NCBI GenBank assembly: GCA_013334225.1 | Contig: JAAXXY010000009.1 | Span: 1-64,000 of the forward strand | Direction of reading: 5' to 3' | DNA length: 64,000 bases | Origin: Chlorobiaceae bacterium | GTDB taxonomy: Bacteria; Bacteroidota; Chlorobiia; Chlorobiales; Chlorobiaceae | Part shown: positions 18,168 to 27,548 of the stretch, one piece after another | Position numbering within the stretch: the stretch's first letter is position 1 | Layout of the letters: each line of letters begins with the position of its first letter | The notes under the pieces: generated by a model | Databases searched by the model: none | The model's input: only the letters and a program-made list of their open reading frames with translations | What the model was told of the DNA's origin: nothing | Program-made: the position numbers and the translations under genes

Positions 18168-19916
18168 TTACAAATCTGCAAAAAGAGCAGCCGCTTGAGT
18201 TGCGATCCTTGCCTGCAGGTTGCGGTGCTGCTCCATATTGTTCCGGCGTGTTCCTTTTACTTCAATAACAATACTTTGGCAGCCTGAGGAGGCTTCAGCA
18301 TAGATATCGGCAAATTCACGGTTAGTGGAAGGGCAGGAATACCTGATGCCGAAGGTCTCTGCCGCGAGCCGGACACTGTAATCCTGCGGGGTGGCGAAGT
18401 GGGTTTCGAAAACATCGGTGCATCCTGAAACGGGCAGGAATGAAAATATTCCCCCGCCGTTATTATTGAGCACGATGATCTGCAGGGGAAACCCGAGATT
18501 GCGGAGCAGAGTCAGGGCGTTCAAGTCATGCAGGAAGGCGATATCGCCGATGAGAAGCGTAACGGGTCTGCCGAGCCCTCCTGCGAACCCTGCAGCACTG
18601 GATATGATGCCGTCGATACCGCTTGCTCCGCGATTCAGCCCGGCAGGAATTCCTTCCCTGCAGGTCGTACAGGCATAACTGTCCATATCTCTGACCGGCA
18701 TGCTGTTTGAAAGAAACAGTGCCTGTTCAGGCTTGATGTAACGTGAAACGAGGCGTGCTGCTGAAATCTCGGTTACCGCTTTTTCATGCAGCGCCTCGGC
18801 ATCGATTTCAATCGAGGCATTCCTGAAAAATTCATCTGCAGCTTCGCAGGTAAAACATTTTCCTGATCTGCATCCTTTGAGCATTTCCGAGGTTAGCGTA
18901 ATCGATGCTTCAATGCTCATCGTCACGTTGTGGTCGGGAGAAAAACGGTTTGGATGCGGCCTCACGACAATATAGTGTTCCGGCTTCCATTCCCGTACTG
19001 CGGAAGCCGGATGTTTTGCAACCAGGTGGCCTCCGAAGTGCAGGACGAGGTCCGGCCTGAAATAATTACGGAATTCGGAAGACTGCATGGCAAGCTGCCA
19101 GGGAGAGGTTGTCTGGTTCAGCCTTAATCCTGAAGACAGGTCTGCATATAAAGGAACATGCAGTTCCTCAGCGAGTTTTTCTATGGCCCCGGCTTCAGTT
19201 TGAGAAAGGCTTCCTGCAACAAGCAGCGGCTGATCAGCTTCTGCAAGCAGTCTGCGAAGCTGGTCAATGGCAGATGGTTCAGGTTGCTTTTCAGGAAGAA
19301 CCGGCAGTGTCGAAGCTCTGCCATTTTCATGCCATGACCTCAGAGGCTCGAACCAGGGGTCCGAATAATCGGGATCTTCAGGTTCAAGCGGTTCGCGGAA
19401 GGGCTGGTTCAGGTGGACAGGGCCGGCAGGGGAGCCGCATGCTTTCGCAACAGCATAAGCAGCGGTTGAAAGGAGCGATTTCAGCGGAACTTCTTTCGAT
19501 GGAGCCGGAAGCTGCATGTTCCATCTGGTATAGTTCCCGAAGATGTTTTCCTGTCTGATGGTCTGGTTTGCACCACATTCGAGCAGCTCGAAAGGACGGT
19601 CTGCCGAAAGGATGAGCATGGGCTGGCAGTCCATTGAAGCTTCTACAATGGCAGGAAAGTAATTAGCGACAGCCGTTCCTGAGGTGCAGATCAGCACGGC
19701 AGGCTTGCCGGCAGCCCTTGCATGGCCGAGGGCGAAAAAGCCGGCAGAACGTTCATCTGGAAATATTTTCCATCTCGCTTTCGGGTTTCTGGCGACGGCA
19801 ACGGTAAGCGGTGTAGAGCGTGACCCGGGAGAGATGCAGAAGAAATCAGCACCCTGCCGGACAAGTTCTTCAATGATGATGGTGCTCCACAACGAGGTGA
19901 TTTTGCGGATGTTCAT
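18168..19916 (-). CDS. menD: 2-Succinyl-5-enolpyruvyl-6-hydroxy-3-cyclohexene-1-carboxylate synthase
   Basis: 582 residues of the thiamine-diphosphate enzyme MenD, which joins 2-oxoglutarate and isochorismate to SEPHCHC. The N-terminal [16 protein letters not shown] loop and [16 protein letters not shown] are family hallmarks, and [13 protein letters not shown]...[12 protein letters not shown] is the ThDP- and metal-binding GD...NN motif. Length is normal (about 550-590). The start overlaps the menF stop by 4 bases (19913-19916), so menFD is one operon. Confidence 0.96.
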   Translation of the reverse strand: MNIRKITSLWSTIIIEELVRQGADFFCISPGSRSTPLTVAVARNPKARWKIFPDERSAGFFALGHARAAGKPAVLICTSGTAVANYFPAIVEASMDCQPMLILSADRPFELLECGANQTIRQENIFGNYTRWNMQLPAPSKEVPLKSLLSTAAYAVAKACGSPAGPVHLNQPFREPLEPEDPDYSDPWFEPLRSWHENGRASTLPVLPEKQPEPSAIDQLRRLLAEADQPLLVAGSLSQTEAGAIEKLAEELHVPLYADLSSGLRLNQTTSPWQLAMQSSEFRNYFRPDLVLHFGGHLVAKHPASAVREWKPEHYIVVRPHPNRFSPDHNVTMSIEASITLTSEMLKGCRSGKCFTCEAADEFFRNASIEIDAEALHEKAVTEISAARLVSRYIKPEQALFLSNSMPVRDMDSYACTTCREGIPAGLNRGASGIDGIISSAAGFAGGLGRPVTLLIGDIAFLHDLNALTLLRNLGFPLQIIVLNNNGGGIFSFLPVSGCTDVFETHFATPQDYSVRLAAETFGIRYSCPSTNREFADIYAEASSGCQSIVIEVKGTRRNNMEQHRNLQARIATQAAALFADL

Positions 19917-21343
19917 ACTTCCTGCCGTGTTATGGCTAAAAGGTCACCTATTTTCTGATCCACTTCCTCCCATTCGGAAGCAGGATCGGAGCCCTTGACA
20001 AGTCCGGCTCCGGAGTAAAGATAGGCAACATTTCCACTGACAAGGGCGGATCGGATTCCTACGGAAAATTCTGCTGCGTTCCTGCTTATCCATCCGACAG
20101 GTCCTGCATACCATCCGCGGCTGAACGGTTCGAGTTCCATGATATGTATGAGTGCCGGTGCTTTGGGGACACCGCCGACTGCAGGGGTAGGGTGCAGTGA
20201 CTTCAAAACGGCACTGTCGTTTTCGAATTCAGGTTTCAGTTTTGCCGAGCAGCAGGTATAGAGATGGGCGAGACGATTGAGCTGGAGCACCCTTACATCT
20301 TCTTCCATATCGATATCGCTTGATACCTCGAGCAGTTCCTCGTAGATCATGTCTTTAACGAACTTGTGTTCTCTGATATCTTTTTCCGAGTTCAGCAGCG
20401 CTTCGGAAGCGTCATTATGGTCGCCATTGATTGTTTCCTTGGAACAGGTGCCGGCAAGGGCTTCGGTCAGAAGCATGTTGCCGTCTCTGCGGTAGAGGCG
20501 TTCAGGGGTAAAGCTGAAAAAGGCGTTATTTTCCGAAGGCTCGAAATAGAAATTGTAAATCGCGTTTTCCGGGTAAGGGTAACGAATCAGGAAAAGAAAA
20601 GGCGAGAAATCGCTTTTGAATTCGAGAACTGTTTGCCTGGCAAGCATGATTTTTTCCATGTCACCGGATTCAAATGTCTCTATCGCTTTGATGCAGGTCT
20701 CATGCCAGTTCTTTTCGTCAGGGTTGTACGAAAGGTTCAGAAGCTCCGGAAGCTTCAGCGATGGACATTCGGTACTGCAGTTCACCCTGTCGAGCGCAGT
20801 TTTCAGAGCTGCAATTTTTTCACTGGTATATTCTTCCTGTTCGATCCAGAGATGGCAGGAAAGGTGGTATGCACTGTTTTCAAAACTCAGTTGCACAAGG
20901 GGAAGTACAAAGTAAAAAGAAGAGAATTCTTTCCAGATCGGTTCCTGAATTTCGATGTTGTTAAACCTGAAACCACCGAAATAAAGTGCCTCCGGGTTTT
21001 TTTCCGACATTACTTTTCCAAACTCGCTGAAGATTGATTCATTGTTTCCCGTTCCTTCAGACCGAATAGAATCGGCAACACCAATGCCTGCCAGAGCAAA
21101 GTCCTTTTCCCGGTTCATCCAGAACAGACGGGGATAGATCGTCTGGTTACAGAGCCAGTTTTTCAGATCTGATGATTCCACAGGCTGAGAAAACCTGACA
21201 AAACGGCTTTGATTCCGGCCGTTCAAAGGCAAGCACTGAGAATCGTAACGGTTCACAGCGGATTTAAGGCTTGATAGAGCCTCTGTTAAGGACAATGGCT
21301 TTTCTGAAGGTGTAAAGATATAATAACGCTCACTCATATGCAT
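19913..21343 (-). CDS. menF: Isochorismate synthase
   Basis: 476 residues of a chorismate-utilising enzyme that converts chorismate to isochorismate, the first step to menaquinone. The C-terminal catalytic half has [60 protein letters not shown] and [27 protein letters not shown]. The latter ends carry the Mg-binding Glu residues. Two near-adjacent methionines (residues 1 and 3) could be the start. It leads menFD on the minus strand; menHBCE lie about 2.5 kb further on, with a plus-strand island between. Confidence 0.95.
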   Translation of the reverse strand: MHMSERYYIFTPSEKPLSLTEALSSLKSAVNRYDSQCLPLNGRNQSRFVRFSQPVESSDLKNWLCNQTIYPRLFWMNREKDFALAGIGVADSIRSEGTGNNESIFSEFGKVMSEKNPEALYFGGFRFNNIEIQEPIWKEFSSFYFVLPLVQLSFENSAYHLSCHLWIEQEEYTSEKIAALKTALDRVNCSTECPSLKLPELLNLSYNPDEKNWHETCIKAIETFESGDMEKIMLARQTVLEFKSDFSPFLFLIRYPYPENAIYNFYFEPSENNAFFSFTPERLYRRDGNMLLTEALAGTCSKETINGDHNDASEALLNSEKDIREHKFVKDMIYEELLEVSSDIDMEEDVRVLQLNRLAHLYTCCSAKLKPEFENDSAVLKSLHPTPAVGGVPKAPALIHIMELEPFSRGWYAGPVGWISRNAAEFSVGIRSALVSGNVAYLYSGAGLVKGSDPASEWEEVDQKIGDLLAITRQEV

Positions 21344-21463
21344 TTGTCGGCATTGAAACTCTCAAACACTTCGGTTCTATGTTTTCCGTATACTGATGGT
21401 ACTGCGAAACGGCAGTAAGAGTTTCCGAATATAAAATATAACCTTGCCGGAAAACACACTCAT

Positions 21464-22069
21464 TCAGTTACCTTTATTTGCTTTCTTCAGATGGTTCTGC
21501 AGTGAAACAGCAAGATAATTGTTTTTGTCGAGAAGCCATTCATAAATCGCCTGTGCTTCTTTCTGCTTTCCGGTACGTATATAGCAGACTCCAAGGTTAT
21601 AATATGCTTCGACAAATACCTTGCTGTTTTCAATGGCGGCGTTGTAAGCCTCCCCAGCTTTGTCGAACTGCTGCAACTGCATATAGGTGTTGCCGATATC
21701 GTAGAGTCTCAGGGAGTCTTTCGGGGAGCGCTCGAGGTATTTCTGAAAATAACCCAGAGCCTGGGAATAATTTCTCTGGTTGAAGGAAACCGCTCCAAGT
21801 GCATGGATGGCTCCTTCAAGCTCCGGATTAAGTGCAAGGGCGTTTTTGAACGCTTCAGATGCTTCTGTATAGCGTTGATGGCGTGCAAAAGCATTACCGA
21901 GCTTGATATAACCTTCGGCGTTATTCGGGTTCTTCCAGACTTTCTGCTGCAGCTTGTTTATTTCATCATCTTTCGGAGTGCATGAAGTAAACAGGATCAG
22001 AATGGAAAGCAGAATGATTGAAGGAAGACGCGACGGACCGGTTTTTGAATGTGTCGATGAAGGAATCAT
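21464..22069 (-). CDS. TPR-repeat lipoprotein
   Basis: 201 residues: signal peptide with lipobox LILFTSC (Cys near 30) and four TPR repeats covering about residues 53-188, each with the usual spacing (for example AEGYIKLGNAFARHQRYTEASEAFKNALALNP). TPR domains are protein-interaction scaffolds; with a lipid anchor this is probably a periplasmic or outer-membrane assembly factor. It sits alone, upstream of menF on the same strand, about 120 bases away, and divergent from the HMA gene. Specific partners cannot be inferred. Confidence 0.85.
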   Translation of the reverse strand: MIPSSTHSKTGPSRLPSIILLSILILFTSCTPKDDEINKLQQKVWKNPNNAEGYIKLGNAFARHQRYTEASEAFKNALALNPELEGAIHALGAVSFNQRNYSQALGYFQKYLERSPKDSLRLYDIGNTYMQLQQFDKAGEAYNAAIENSKVFVEAYYNLGVCYIRTGKQKEAQAIYEWLLDKNNYLAVSLQNHLKKANKGN

Positions 22070-22208
22070 AATACCCGAATATAAACACTTCCTGCATTAT
22101 CCGGCAATTTCCGGACGGGACGGTCTTTGATTTTTCAGAGATTATTTCAGAATGGGTTTCAGTGTATGTAACTTATGCAGTAATACGTTTTACACATTCA
22201 ACAATAGA

Positions 22209-22424
22209 ATGGCAGTTATGAAAAGTGAAATGAAAGTTAGCGGTATGAGATGCAGCGGTTGTGAGCTGCTTGTCACAGAAGCACTCGAGGAGCTCGACGG
22301 CGTCGAAAATGCGGAAGCATCCCATCAGAAAGGGACAATATCAATAGATTATGATCCTGATAAGGTCAGTATGGATATTATAAAGGAAGTTATAGGTAAA
22401 CAGGGGTTCAACGTTGCGGGGTGA
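22209..22424 (+). CDS. Heavy-metal-associated (HMA) domain protein, likely metallochaperone
   Basis: 71 residues from the ATG at 22209. The single domain is the ferredoxin-like HMA fold, with the metal site GMRCSGCE and the pattern KGTISIDYDPDKVSMDIIKEVIGKQGFNV. Such proteins carry Cu+ or other soft metals to P-type ATPases or, as mercury-binding relatives, to transporters. The longer frame starting at 22152 adds residues that do not fit. No copper ATPase lies nearby in the window. The ATG at 22218 is an alternative start. Confidence 0.8.
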   Translation: MAVMKSEMKVSGMRCSGCELLVTEALEELDGVENAEASHQKGTISIDYDPDKVSMDIIKEVIGKQGFNVAG

Positions 22425-22470
22425 TCCTTTCGTATGCAAACGGGAACCGGTAACAGGAGAAAGAGATACA

Positions 22471-23220
22471 ATGGCATCTGAAAAAACAGAACGTCTTGCA
22501 GTGCTGATCGATGCCGATAACACGCAGCCGGCAATTGTTGAAGGGCTTCTCGCCGAAATTGCGAAGTATGGCACCTCAAGCGTGAAGCGAATTTATGGTG
22601 ACTGGACCTCAACAGCACTGAGGGGCTGGAAGGAGGTACTGCTTGAACACTCCATACAGCCTATTCAGCAGTTCGGTTATACGAAGGGTAAGAATGCGAC
22701 CGACAGTGCCATGATCATTGATGCCATGGACCTGCTTTATACAGGTAAATTCCATGGTTTCTGTCTTGTATCGAGTGACAGCGATTTTACGAGGCTTGCC
22801 TCGAGGATCAGGGAATCGGGCTTGCTTGTTTACGGTTTCGGCGAGAAAAAAACTCCAGCAGCCTTTGTTTCGGCTTGCGACAAATTTATCTATACCGAAG
22901 TACTCAGGGCCAAGATCAATGAAAACGAGTCGATTGCAAGGAAATCCTCGGCAGAGCTGAAACAGGACACCCGCCTTGTCCGTTTGTTGCGCAATGCCGT
23001 CGAAGCATCGTCTGACGAGAGCGGCTGGGCACACCTCGCAACTACAGGGAGCAATATTGTCAAGCAGTCGCCGGAATTTGATCCCCGTAATTACGGATAC
23101 TGCAAGCTCGGAGAACTGATGGCGGCAACGAAACTGTTCGATCTCGATGAAAGGATTATCGGTGAAGGGCAGTCCAAAGCCATCTATCTGCGTGACAAGC
23201 GTAAAAAAAACATAACCTAA
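22471..23220 (+). CDS. NYN-domain ribonuclease-like protein with C-terminal LOTUS (OST-HTH) domain
   Basis: 249 residues from the ATG at 22471, preceded by AGGAGAAAGAGAT at 22457, a good ribosome site. The N-terminal NYN (PIN-like) domain has acidic residues in VLIDADNTQP, YTKGKNATDSAMIIDAMDLL and LVSSDSDFTRLA, the usual set for metal-dependent RNA cleavage. Residues about 150-235 resemble a LOTUS/OST-HTH domain (VRLLRNAVEASSDESGWAHLATTGSNIVKQSPEFDPRNYGYCKLGELM), which binds RNA or helicases. Members are mostly of the DUF88/LabA type. The longer frame from 22414 overlaps the HMA gene and is unlikely. RNA target unknown. Confidence 0.88.
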   Translation: MASEKTERLAVLIDADNTQPAIVEGLLAEIAKYGTSSVKRIYGDWTSTALRGWKEVLLEHSIQPIQQFGYTKGKNATDSAMIIDAMDLLYTGKFHGFCLVSSDSDFTRLASRIRESGLLVYGFGEKKTPAAFVSACDKFIYTEVLRAKINENESIARKSSAELKQDTRLVRLLRNAVEASSDESGWAHLATTGSNIVKQSPEFDPRNYGYCKLGELMAATKLFDLDERIIGEGQSKAIYLRDKRKKNIT

Positions 23221-23241
23221 CAATAAGAGGAGACTTTCAGA

Positions 23242-24255
23242 ATGAAACATGTCAGGACCATTCTGGTGATGTTGTTTTTTGCTGTGCTGCTTCCGACAAC
23301 TCGATCCTCAGCAGCCGACCTGCCGGGTTCCAGGGACAGTCCTCTGTTGCGCCGGTTCATCGGTTCGGAAATAGTCGGTTTCCAGGCAAAACGATTCGAT
23401 GAATATGAACTTCAGACCTCCACATTCAGCCGGTACAATCTTGAAACCAGGAAACGCGAATTTGTCAAGCCTCCTCTCAAACCCGAGGGGAAGATCATGC
23501 GTATCTGGTATGAATCCGCCGGCGATACCAGTTCGCTTGAACTATACCGGAATTACCTCAACGAACTTATAGCCAAAGGTTTTGTCATCCTCTACGATTC
23601 AAGGAAGGACCCGGCAGCGGTTCGTTGGACCAACTACCTTGCCCCCTTCGGTTCCATGGATATCCAGACAAGCAGGAGCTATTATATTTTCTATGCCGCC
23701 GAAAAGAATGGTATCTGTGTTGCAAGCGCAAAAAAAAACCGTCCCGAAGGGGATGTCTATGTTCAGCTTATTGCGGTGGAATGGGCCAGGAATGAACCGG
23801 TTTACAAGGCAAGACGCGGAGCGTACCTTGCGCTCGATATCATCGAGACGCAGCCGATGGTGCAGAAGATGGTTACGGTGACCGCCGATCAGATGTCACA
23901 ATCGATATCCGCCACCGGCAAGGTTTCACTGTACGGTATTTATTTCGATACGAACAAATCGGATATCAAACCAGAATCACGTTCTGCACTTCAGGAAATT
24001 GCCACACTTCTGAAAAAGCAGCCTTTGTTGAAGCTTCATGTTGTTGGTCATACCGACAATGTCGGGGGCTATGAGTTCAATATGGGGCTCTCGAAACGAC
24101 GTGCCGATGCCGTGGTGGCGGCGCTCGTGAAAGATTACGGAATAGCCGCTCCACGCCTGACGGCAAACGGTGTCGGTTACCTTGCCCCTGTCGCTCCGAA
24201 CACCGGGGAACCGGGAAGGGCTAAAAACCGCCGGGTCGAGCTGGTGCCCAGATAG
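23242..24255 (+). CDS. OmpA-like outer membrane-associated protein
   Basis: 337 residues. A signal peptide (about 1-25, ending SSAAD) is followed by a region of about 170 residues that starts SRDSPLLRRFIGSEIVGFQ and may be a DUF4892-type domain. The C-terminal OmpA domain (about 235-335) has YFDTNKSDIKPESRSAL, VVGHTDNVGG, LSKRRADAV and PGRAKNRRVEL, the peptidoglycan-binding pattern. AAGAGGAG lies just before the start. It is 22 bases after the NYN gene, so possibly same transcript, though functional link is not obvious. A terminator-like hairpin follows. Confidence 0.9.
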   Translation: MKHVRTILVMLFFAVLLPTTRSSAADLPGSRDSPLLRRFIGSEIVGFQAKRFDEYELQTSTFSRYNLETRKREFVKPPLKPEGKIMRIWYESAGDTSSLELYRNYLNELIAKGFVILYDSRKDPAAVRWTNYLAPFGSMDIQTSRSYYIFYAAEKNGICVASAKKNRPEGDVYVQLIAVEWARNEPVYKARRGAYLALDIIETQPMVQKMVTVTADQMSQSISATGKVSLYGIYFDTNKSDIKPESRSALQEIATLLKKQPLLKLHVVGHTDNVGGYEFNMGLSKRRADAVVAALVKDYGIAAPRLTANGVGYLAPVAPNTGEPGRAKNRRVELVPR

Positions 24256-24294
24256 AGTTCAGTTGTAAAAGGTGCTTTATCCGCATTTTTTGAT

Positions 24295-24354
24295 AACCGT
24301 GAGGCTTGAATGATGTTCACTGAAAAAGGGTCATCTTTCAGGCCTCACGGTTTT
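24295..24354 (+). terminator. Hairpin after the OmpA-like gene
   Basis: AACCGTGAGGC at 24295-24305 pairs with GCCTCACGGTT at 24342-24352, 11 perfect base pairs with a long loop, followed by a short T-run. Position right after the OmpA stop suggests a transcription terminator. The T-tract is short, so strength is uncertain. Confidence 0.6.
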
Positions 24355-24490
24355 AAGGGAGTATTCTTCCCGGGAAGGACAATGAGAATGATTATATATG
24401 ATAAAGGCTTTTAAAACAGTGCTTTATCGCTTAAATCCAGTTATTGCTCCGGCAACAATCAGTCGCAAGGAAATCCATGCAACGGGTCTC

Positions 24491-24590
24491 TCCATTCCGC
24501 AATGAAGCGTAGCGTAATGAAGAATTCATCTTGTTACTATACAATAATTTATGGATTCTTCGGCCGACTGTATCGGCCTCGGAATGACAA
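24491..24590. repeat. Dispersed repeat, copy A
   Basis: This stretch starts with a partial CATTCCGC...AGCGTAGCG arm and ends with a GGATTCTTCGG...CGGAATGACAAG arm, so its ends form an imperfect inverted repeat, with an AT-rich middle. It looks like the mobile-element-derived repeats seen between genes of many bacteria (ATTCCGAGCGAAGCGAGG... type). A related copy lies at 33261-33357. No coding sense. Confidence 0.5.
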
Positions 24591-24639
24591 GATCAGAGCT
24601 ATTGTTGCAGACCAGGATTGACAGTTTTAATCCCTGGAT

Positions 24640-24674
24640 CGTTAAAACAGAAAAGCCCTGCAATGCAGGGCTTT
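24640..24674 (-). terminator. Rho-independent terminator after tRNA-Asp
   Basis: AAAGCCCTGCA at 24652-24662 pairs with TGCAGGGCTTT at 24664-24674 (11 bp, one-base loop). On the minus strand it is followed by CTTTTCTGTTTT, and it lies just downstream of the tRNA-Asp gene, so it would end that transcript. Confidence 0.8.
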
Positions 24675-24678
24675 GTTG

Positions 24679-24753
24679 CGGAGCTGACGGGGCTCGAACC
24701 CGCGACCTCCTGCGTGACAGGCAGGCGCTCTAACCAAACTGAGCTACAGCTCC
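24679..24753 (-). tRNA. tRNA-Asp (GTC anticodon)
   Basis: A 75-nt tRNA on the minus strand. The acceptor stem GGAGCTG pairs with CAGCTCC and the discriminator is G. The D-arm (TAGCTCAGTTTGGTTAGAGC), anticodon loop CTGTCAC with GTC, and T-loop GGTTCGAGCC are all present. CCA is not fully encoded (CAA follows). Confidence 0.97.
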
Positions 24754-24754
24754 G

Positions 24755-25088
24755 TTAATGAGTTGTAAATGTATCGACACGCCGAATAATATCCAAAAAG
24801 TATTTTCCTTTTTTTTCTTTTTATATTTGACCTGCGGTTCGAGCTGTTTTGCCCGTAGTCTCTTTTGCCTGTTGTCCTTACCGGTGACGCTGGAGAACGT
24901 TTCATCGTTTTGTCTGCAGCCGCACGATGATCGCTTTCGGGATGTGATCTGATAAACAATAATCTGTCTTTTTCCTCTCTGTATTTCACAGGATTTTTAT
25001 AATTTCGAACACAAATATTATCAGGCGTGTCTGCAGGAAGACAGTATTCGCGAGCAAAGGTTTTCAAAAATCATTAGAGTGTACCAAT
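24755..25088. other. Intergenic region between tRNA-Asp and gltA
   Basis: About 330 bases with a poly-T/AT-rich stretch near 24800-24830 but no credible gene. A minus-strand frame crosses it but runs into the tRNA; it shows low-complexity residues (KRKKRK) and no family signal. The tRNA promoter and gltA promoter should lie here. Confidence 0.6.
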
Positions 25089-26432
25089 ATGGCAGAAACA
25101 GAGTCCAGAAATTCTCTGACTGTTACAGATAACCGGACAGGGATGACTTATGAAATTCCAATCGAAAACGGTTCGATCCTCACTTCTGAGTTGAGGAAAA
25201 TCAAGGTTTCCGAGGATGATTTCGGTTTGCTTGGCTATGATCCTGGCTATATGAATACCGCTTCCTGCAAAAGTTCCATTACCTATATCGATGGAGACAA
25301 GGGTATCCTGCGTTACAGGGGCTATCCGATCGAGCAGCTTGCTGAAAAAAGTACCTTCCTGGAAACAGCTTACCTGCTCATCAAGGGAATGCTGCCCGAC
25401 AAGGAGCGCCTCGCCGTATGGACATACAATATCAGGCACAATACCCTGACCCATTCCAATATGAGGAAGTTCATGGATGGATTCCGCTATGATGCCCACC
25501 CGATGGGAATCCTCGTGGGCACCATCGGTGCGCTATCGACCTTTTATCCAGATGCGAAGGATGTCGGCCACGAGGAGTCGCGCAAGCTGCAGGTTCGACG
25601 GCTCATCGGAAAGATTCCGACCCTCGCTGCACTGAGTTTCAGGCACAGCATGGGTTTTCCCTATGTTCTTCCTGATGATGAACTGAGCTATACCGGCAAT
25701 TTTCTGTCTATGATGTTCAAGATGACGGAACCTCATTACAAACCGAACCCGGTTTTCGAACGCGCTCTCGATGTTCTCTTTATTCTTCATGCCGATCATG
25801 AACAGAACTGTTCGACCAGCGCCGTCAGGGCTGTCGGCAGTTCCGGCGTAGATCCCTATTCCGCTATAGCGGCAGGTTGTGCTGCGCTTTACGGGCCCCT
25901 TCACGGCGGAGCGAACGAGGCGGTTATTCACATGCTCAAGAAAATCGGTTCGATCGAAAAAGTTTCGGAATTCATCAAATCGGTCAAGGCCGGAGAAGGT
26001 CGTCTGATGGGATTCGGCCACAGGGTCTACAAAAATTATGATCCGAGGGCGAAAATCATCAAGGATATCGCTTTCCAGGTCTTCGAGGAGACCGGACGCA
26101 GCCCCCTGCTCGATATTGCGATCGAGCTTGAAAGGATCGCGCTCGAGGATGAATATTTCGTTTCCCGCAAACTCTATCCTAATGTCGACTTCTACTCGGG
26201 ACTGATCTATACGGCGATGGGATTTCCGCTCGAAATGTTCCCGGTGCTTTTTGCCATCGGCCGGGTTCCGGGATGGCTGTCTCAGTGGATTGAGCAGGTC
26301 AGGGATCAGGAGCAGAAAATTGCAAGACCGCGCCAGATCTACCTTGGCGAAGACAGCCGTGATTACGTTGCGATCGAACGGCGTCCGAAGATCCGGCCGG
26401 ACGAGCAGAAATTCGGTATCTGCAGGTTGTAA
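25089..26432 (+). CDS. gltA: Citrate synthase
   Basis: 447 residues of the type with GPLHGGANEAVI and GFGHRVYKNYDPRAKI, which hold catalytic His residues, and YTAMGFPLEMFPVLFAIGR near the end. It joins oxaloacetate and acetyl-CoA to citrate. Green sulfur bacteria fix CO2 by the reverse citric acid cycle, cleaving citrate with ATP citrate lyase, so a citrate synthase may work in the oxidative direction for biosynthesis or in acetate use. Being alone upstream of gatC it gives no further context. Confidence 0.96.
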   Translation: MAETESRNSLTVTDNRTGMTYEIPIENGSILTSELRKIKVSEDDFGLLGYDPGYMNTASCKSSITYIDGDKGILRYRGYPIEQLAEKSTFLETAYLLIKGMLPDKERLAVWTYNIRHNTLTHSNMRKFMDGFRYDAHPMGILVGTIGALSTFYPDAKDVGHEESRKLQVRRLIGKIPTLAALSFRHSMGFPYVLPDDELSYTGNFLSMMFKMTEPHYKPNPVFERALDVLFILHADHEQNCSTSAVRAVGSSGVDPYSAIAAGCAALYGPLHGGANEAVIHMLKKIGSIEKVSEFIKSVKAGEGRLMGFGHRVYKNYDPRAKIIKDIAFQVFEETGRSPLLDIAIELERIALEDEYFVSRKLYPNVDFYSGLIYTAMGFPLEMFPVLFAIGRVPGWLSQWIEQVRDQEQKIARPRQIYLGEDSRDYVAIERRPKIRPDEQKFGICRL

Positions 26433-26483
26433 GCTGTTCTGCAGGGTATACCGTGTGTATTTAACTTATCAGGAGATTGAATT

Positions 26484-26771
26484 ATGTCTGTTACAACGAA
26501 AGATGTTGCCTATATCGCCGAGCTGGCAAGGCTCAGGTTCACCGATGAAGAGATGGTTACCATGACAAGTGAGCTCAACAACATTCTCCATTATATCGAT
26601 AAACTCAACGAGGTAAATACCGATGGGGTTGCTCCTCTGAGCGGAATCCATGACCCGGCCAATTTTCTTCGTGAAGATGTCGTTGCCGGTTCCCTCACCA
26701 GGGAAGAGATACTTCATAACGCTCCAGATAGCCAGGACCGCTTTTTCAAGGTTCCTAAGGTTATCGGATAG
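26484..26771 (+). CDS. gatC: Aspartyl/glutamyl-tRNA amidotransferase subunit C
   Basis: 95 residues, usual length. It wraps the GatA-GatB enzyme that amidates Glu-tRNA(Gln) and Asp-tRNA(Asn). The pattern VTTKDVAYIAELARLRFTDEE at the start and ILHYIDKLNEVNTDGVAPL and LREDVV further on are typical. AGGAG precedes the start. gatA and gatB are not in this window, which is common for bacteria with scattered gat genes. DUF167 follows 9 bases later. Confidence 0.94.
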   Translation: MSVTTKDVAYIAELARLRFTDEEMVTMTSELNNILHYIDKLNEVNTDGVAPLSGIHDPANFLREDVVAGSLTREEILHNAPDSQDRFFKVPKVIG

Positions 26772-26780
26772 AGGAGCGGT

Positions 26781-27074
26781 GTGATCGAACTTCGGGAAAA
26801 AAACGGAAATGCGGTTTTCATGGTCAGGGTGCAGCCCCGATCTTCAAAAAGCATGATCTGCGGTGAATATAACGGCGGGCTCAAGGTTGCCCTCAAGTCG
26901 GCACCGGTCGATGATGCAGCAAATGAGGAATGCTGCAGGTTGTTATCCGGGATTTTCAAAGTACCTGTCACGAGGGTGCATATCGTATCAGGCAGGACAT
27001 CCCGTACTAAAACGGTACTGGTTGAGGGGGTCCGTTCCGGAGATGCCGCCGGTGTTCTTGAGCCCTATTGCTGA
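26781..27074 (+). CDS. DUF167/YggU-family protein
   Basis: 97 residues with the family pattern [41 protein letters not shown] and [17 protein letters not shown]. The fold is known from YggU-type proteins; the function is unknown. The GTG start at 26781 follows GAGGAG closely. It is between gatC and dtd in a chain of tightly spaced genes. Confidence 0.9.
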   Translation: MIELREKNGNAVFMVRVQPRSSKSMICGEYNGGLKVALKSAPVDDAANEECCRLLSGIFKVPVTRVHIVSGRTSRTKTVLVEGVRSGDAAGVLEPYC

Positions 27075-27095
27075 TTACTCGAAAAATAAAGTATT

Positions 27096-27548
27096 ATGAG
27101 AGCTGTTGTCCAGAGAGTGCTGAAAGCGGGTGTATCGGCTGAAGGCGGACGGCATGCCGAAATTGGCCCCGGACTTCTTGTCCTGCTCGGCGTTGCACCT
27201 GGAGACGGGGATGGAGAGATTGACTGGATGAGCCGAAAGATTTCCGCCCTGCGGATTTTCAACGACCCGGAAGGTAAAATGAACCTTTCACTCAGGGATA
27301 CGGGCGGAGATGCAATGGTGGTATCCCAGTTTACCCTGTATGCCGATACGACCCGGGGAAACCGGCCGGGTTTTTCAGGGTCTGCTGGTTTCGATGAAGC
27401 CCTGCCCATTTATGAGCATTTTATTGAAAAATTTGAGCAACAGCTTGAAAAGCCGGTGAAAACCGGTTGGTATGGAGCGGAAATGCATGTTTCTCTTGTT
27501 AACGATGGTCCTGTAACTTTGCTAATTGATACACCTGAACATTCATGA
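27096..27548 (+). CDS. dtd: D-aminoacyl-tRNA deacylase
   Basis: 150 residues of DTD, which removes D-amino acids (and Gly from tRNA-Ala) from charged tRNA. Motifs: MRAVVQRVLKAGV at the start, GLLVLLGVAPGDGD, NLSLRDTGGDAMVVSQFTLYADT with the active-site Ser-Gln-Thr region and GNRPGFSGSA. The kdsB start overlaps its stop by 4 bases, so they are probably translated together. Confidence 0.95.
   Translation: MRAVVQRVLKAGVSAEGGRHAEIGPGLLVLLGVAPGDGDGEIDWMSRKISALRIFNDPEGKMNLSLRDTGGDAMVVSQFTLYADTTRGNRPGFSGSAGFDEALPIYEHFIEKFEQQLEKPVKTGWYGAEMHVSLVNDGPVTLLIDTPEHS

Noticed and set aside
18099..18287. Plus-strand frame of 62 codons with a good Shine-Dalgarno (GGGGGAAGAAAG) at the end of menD
   Set aside because: Begins with a hydrophobic stretch but runs into menD on the opposite strand and resembles nothing; may be a remnant, not supported as a gene.
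24744..25067. Minus-strand frame of 107 codons between tRNA-Asp and gltA
   Set aside because: Overlaps the 5' end of the tRNA and is low in complexity, without a family signal.
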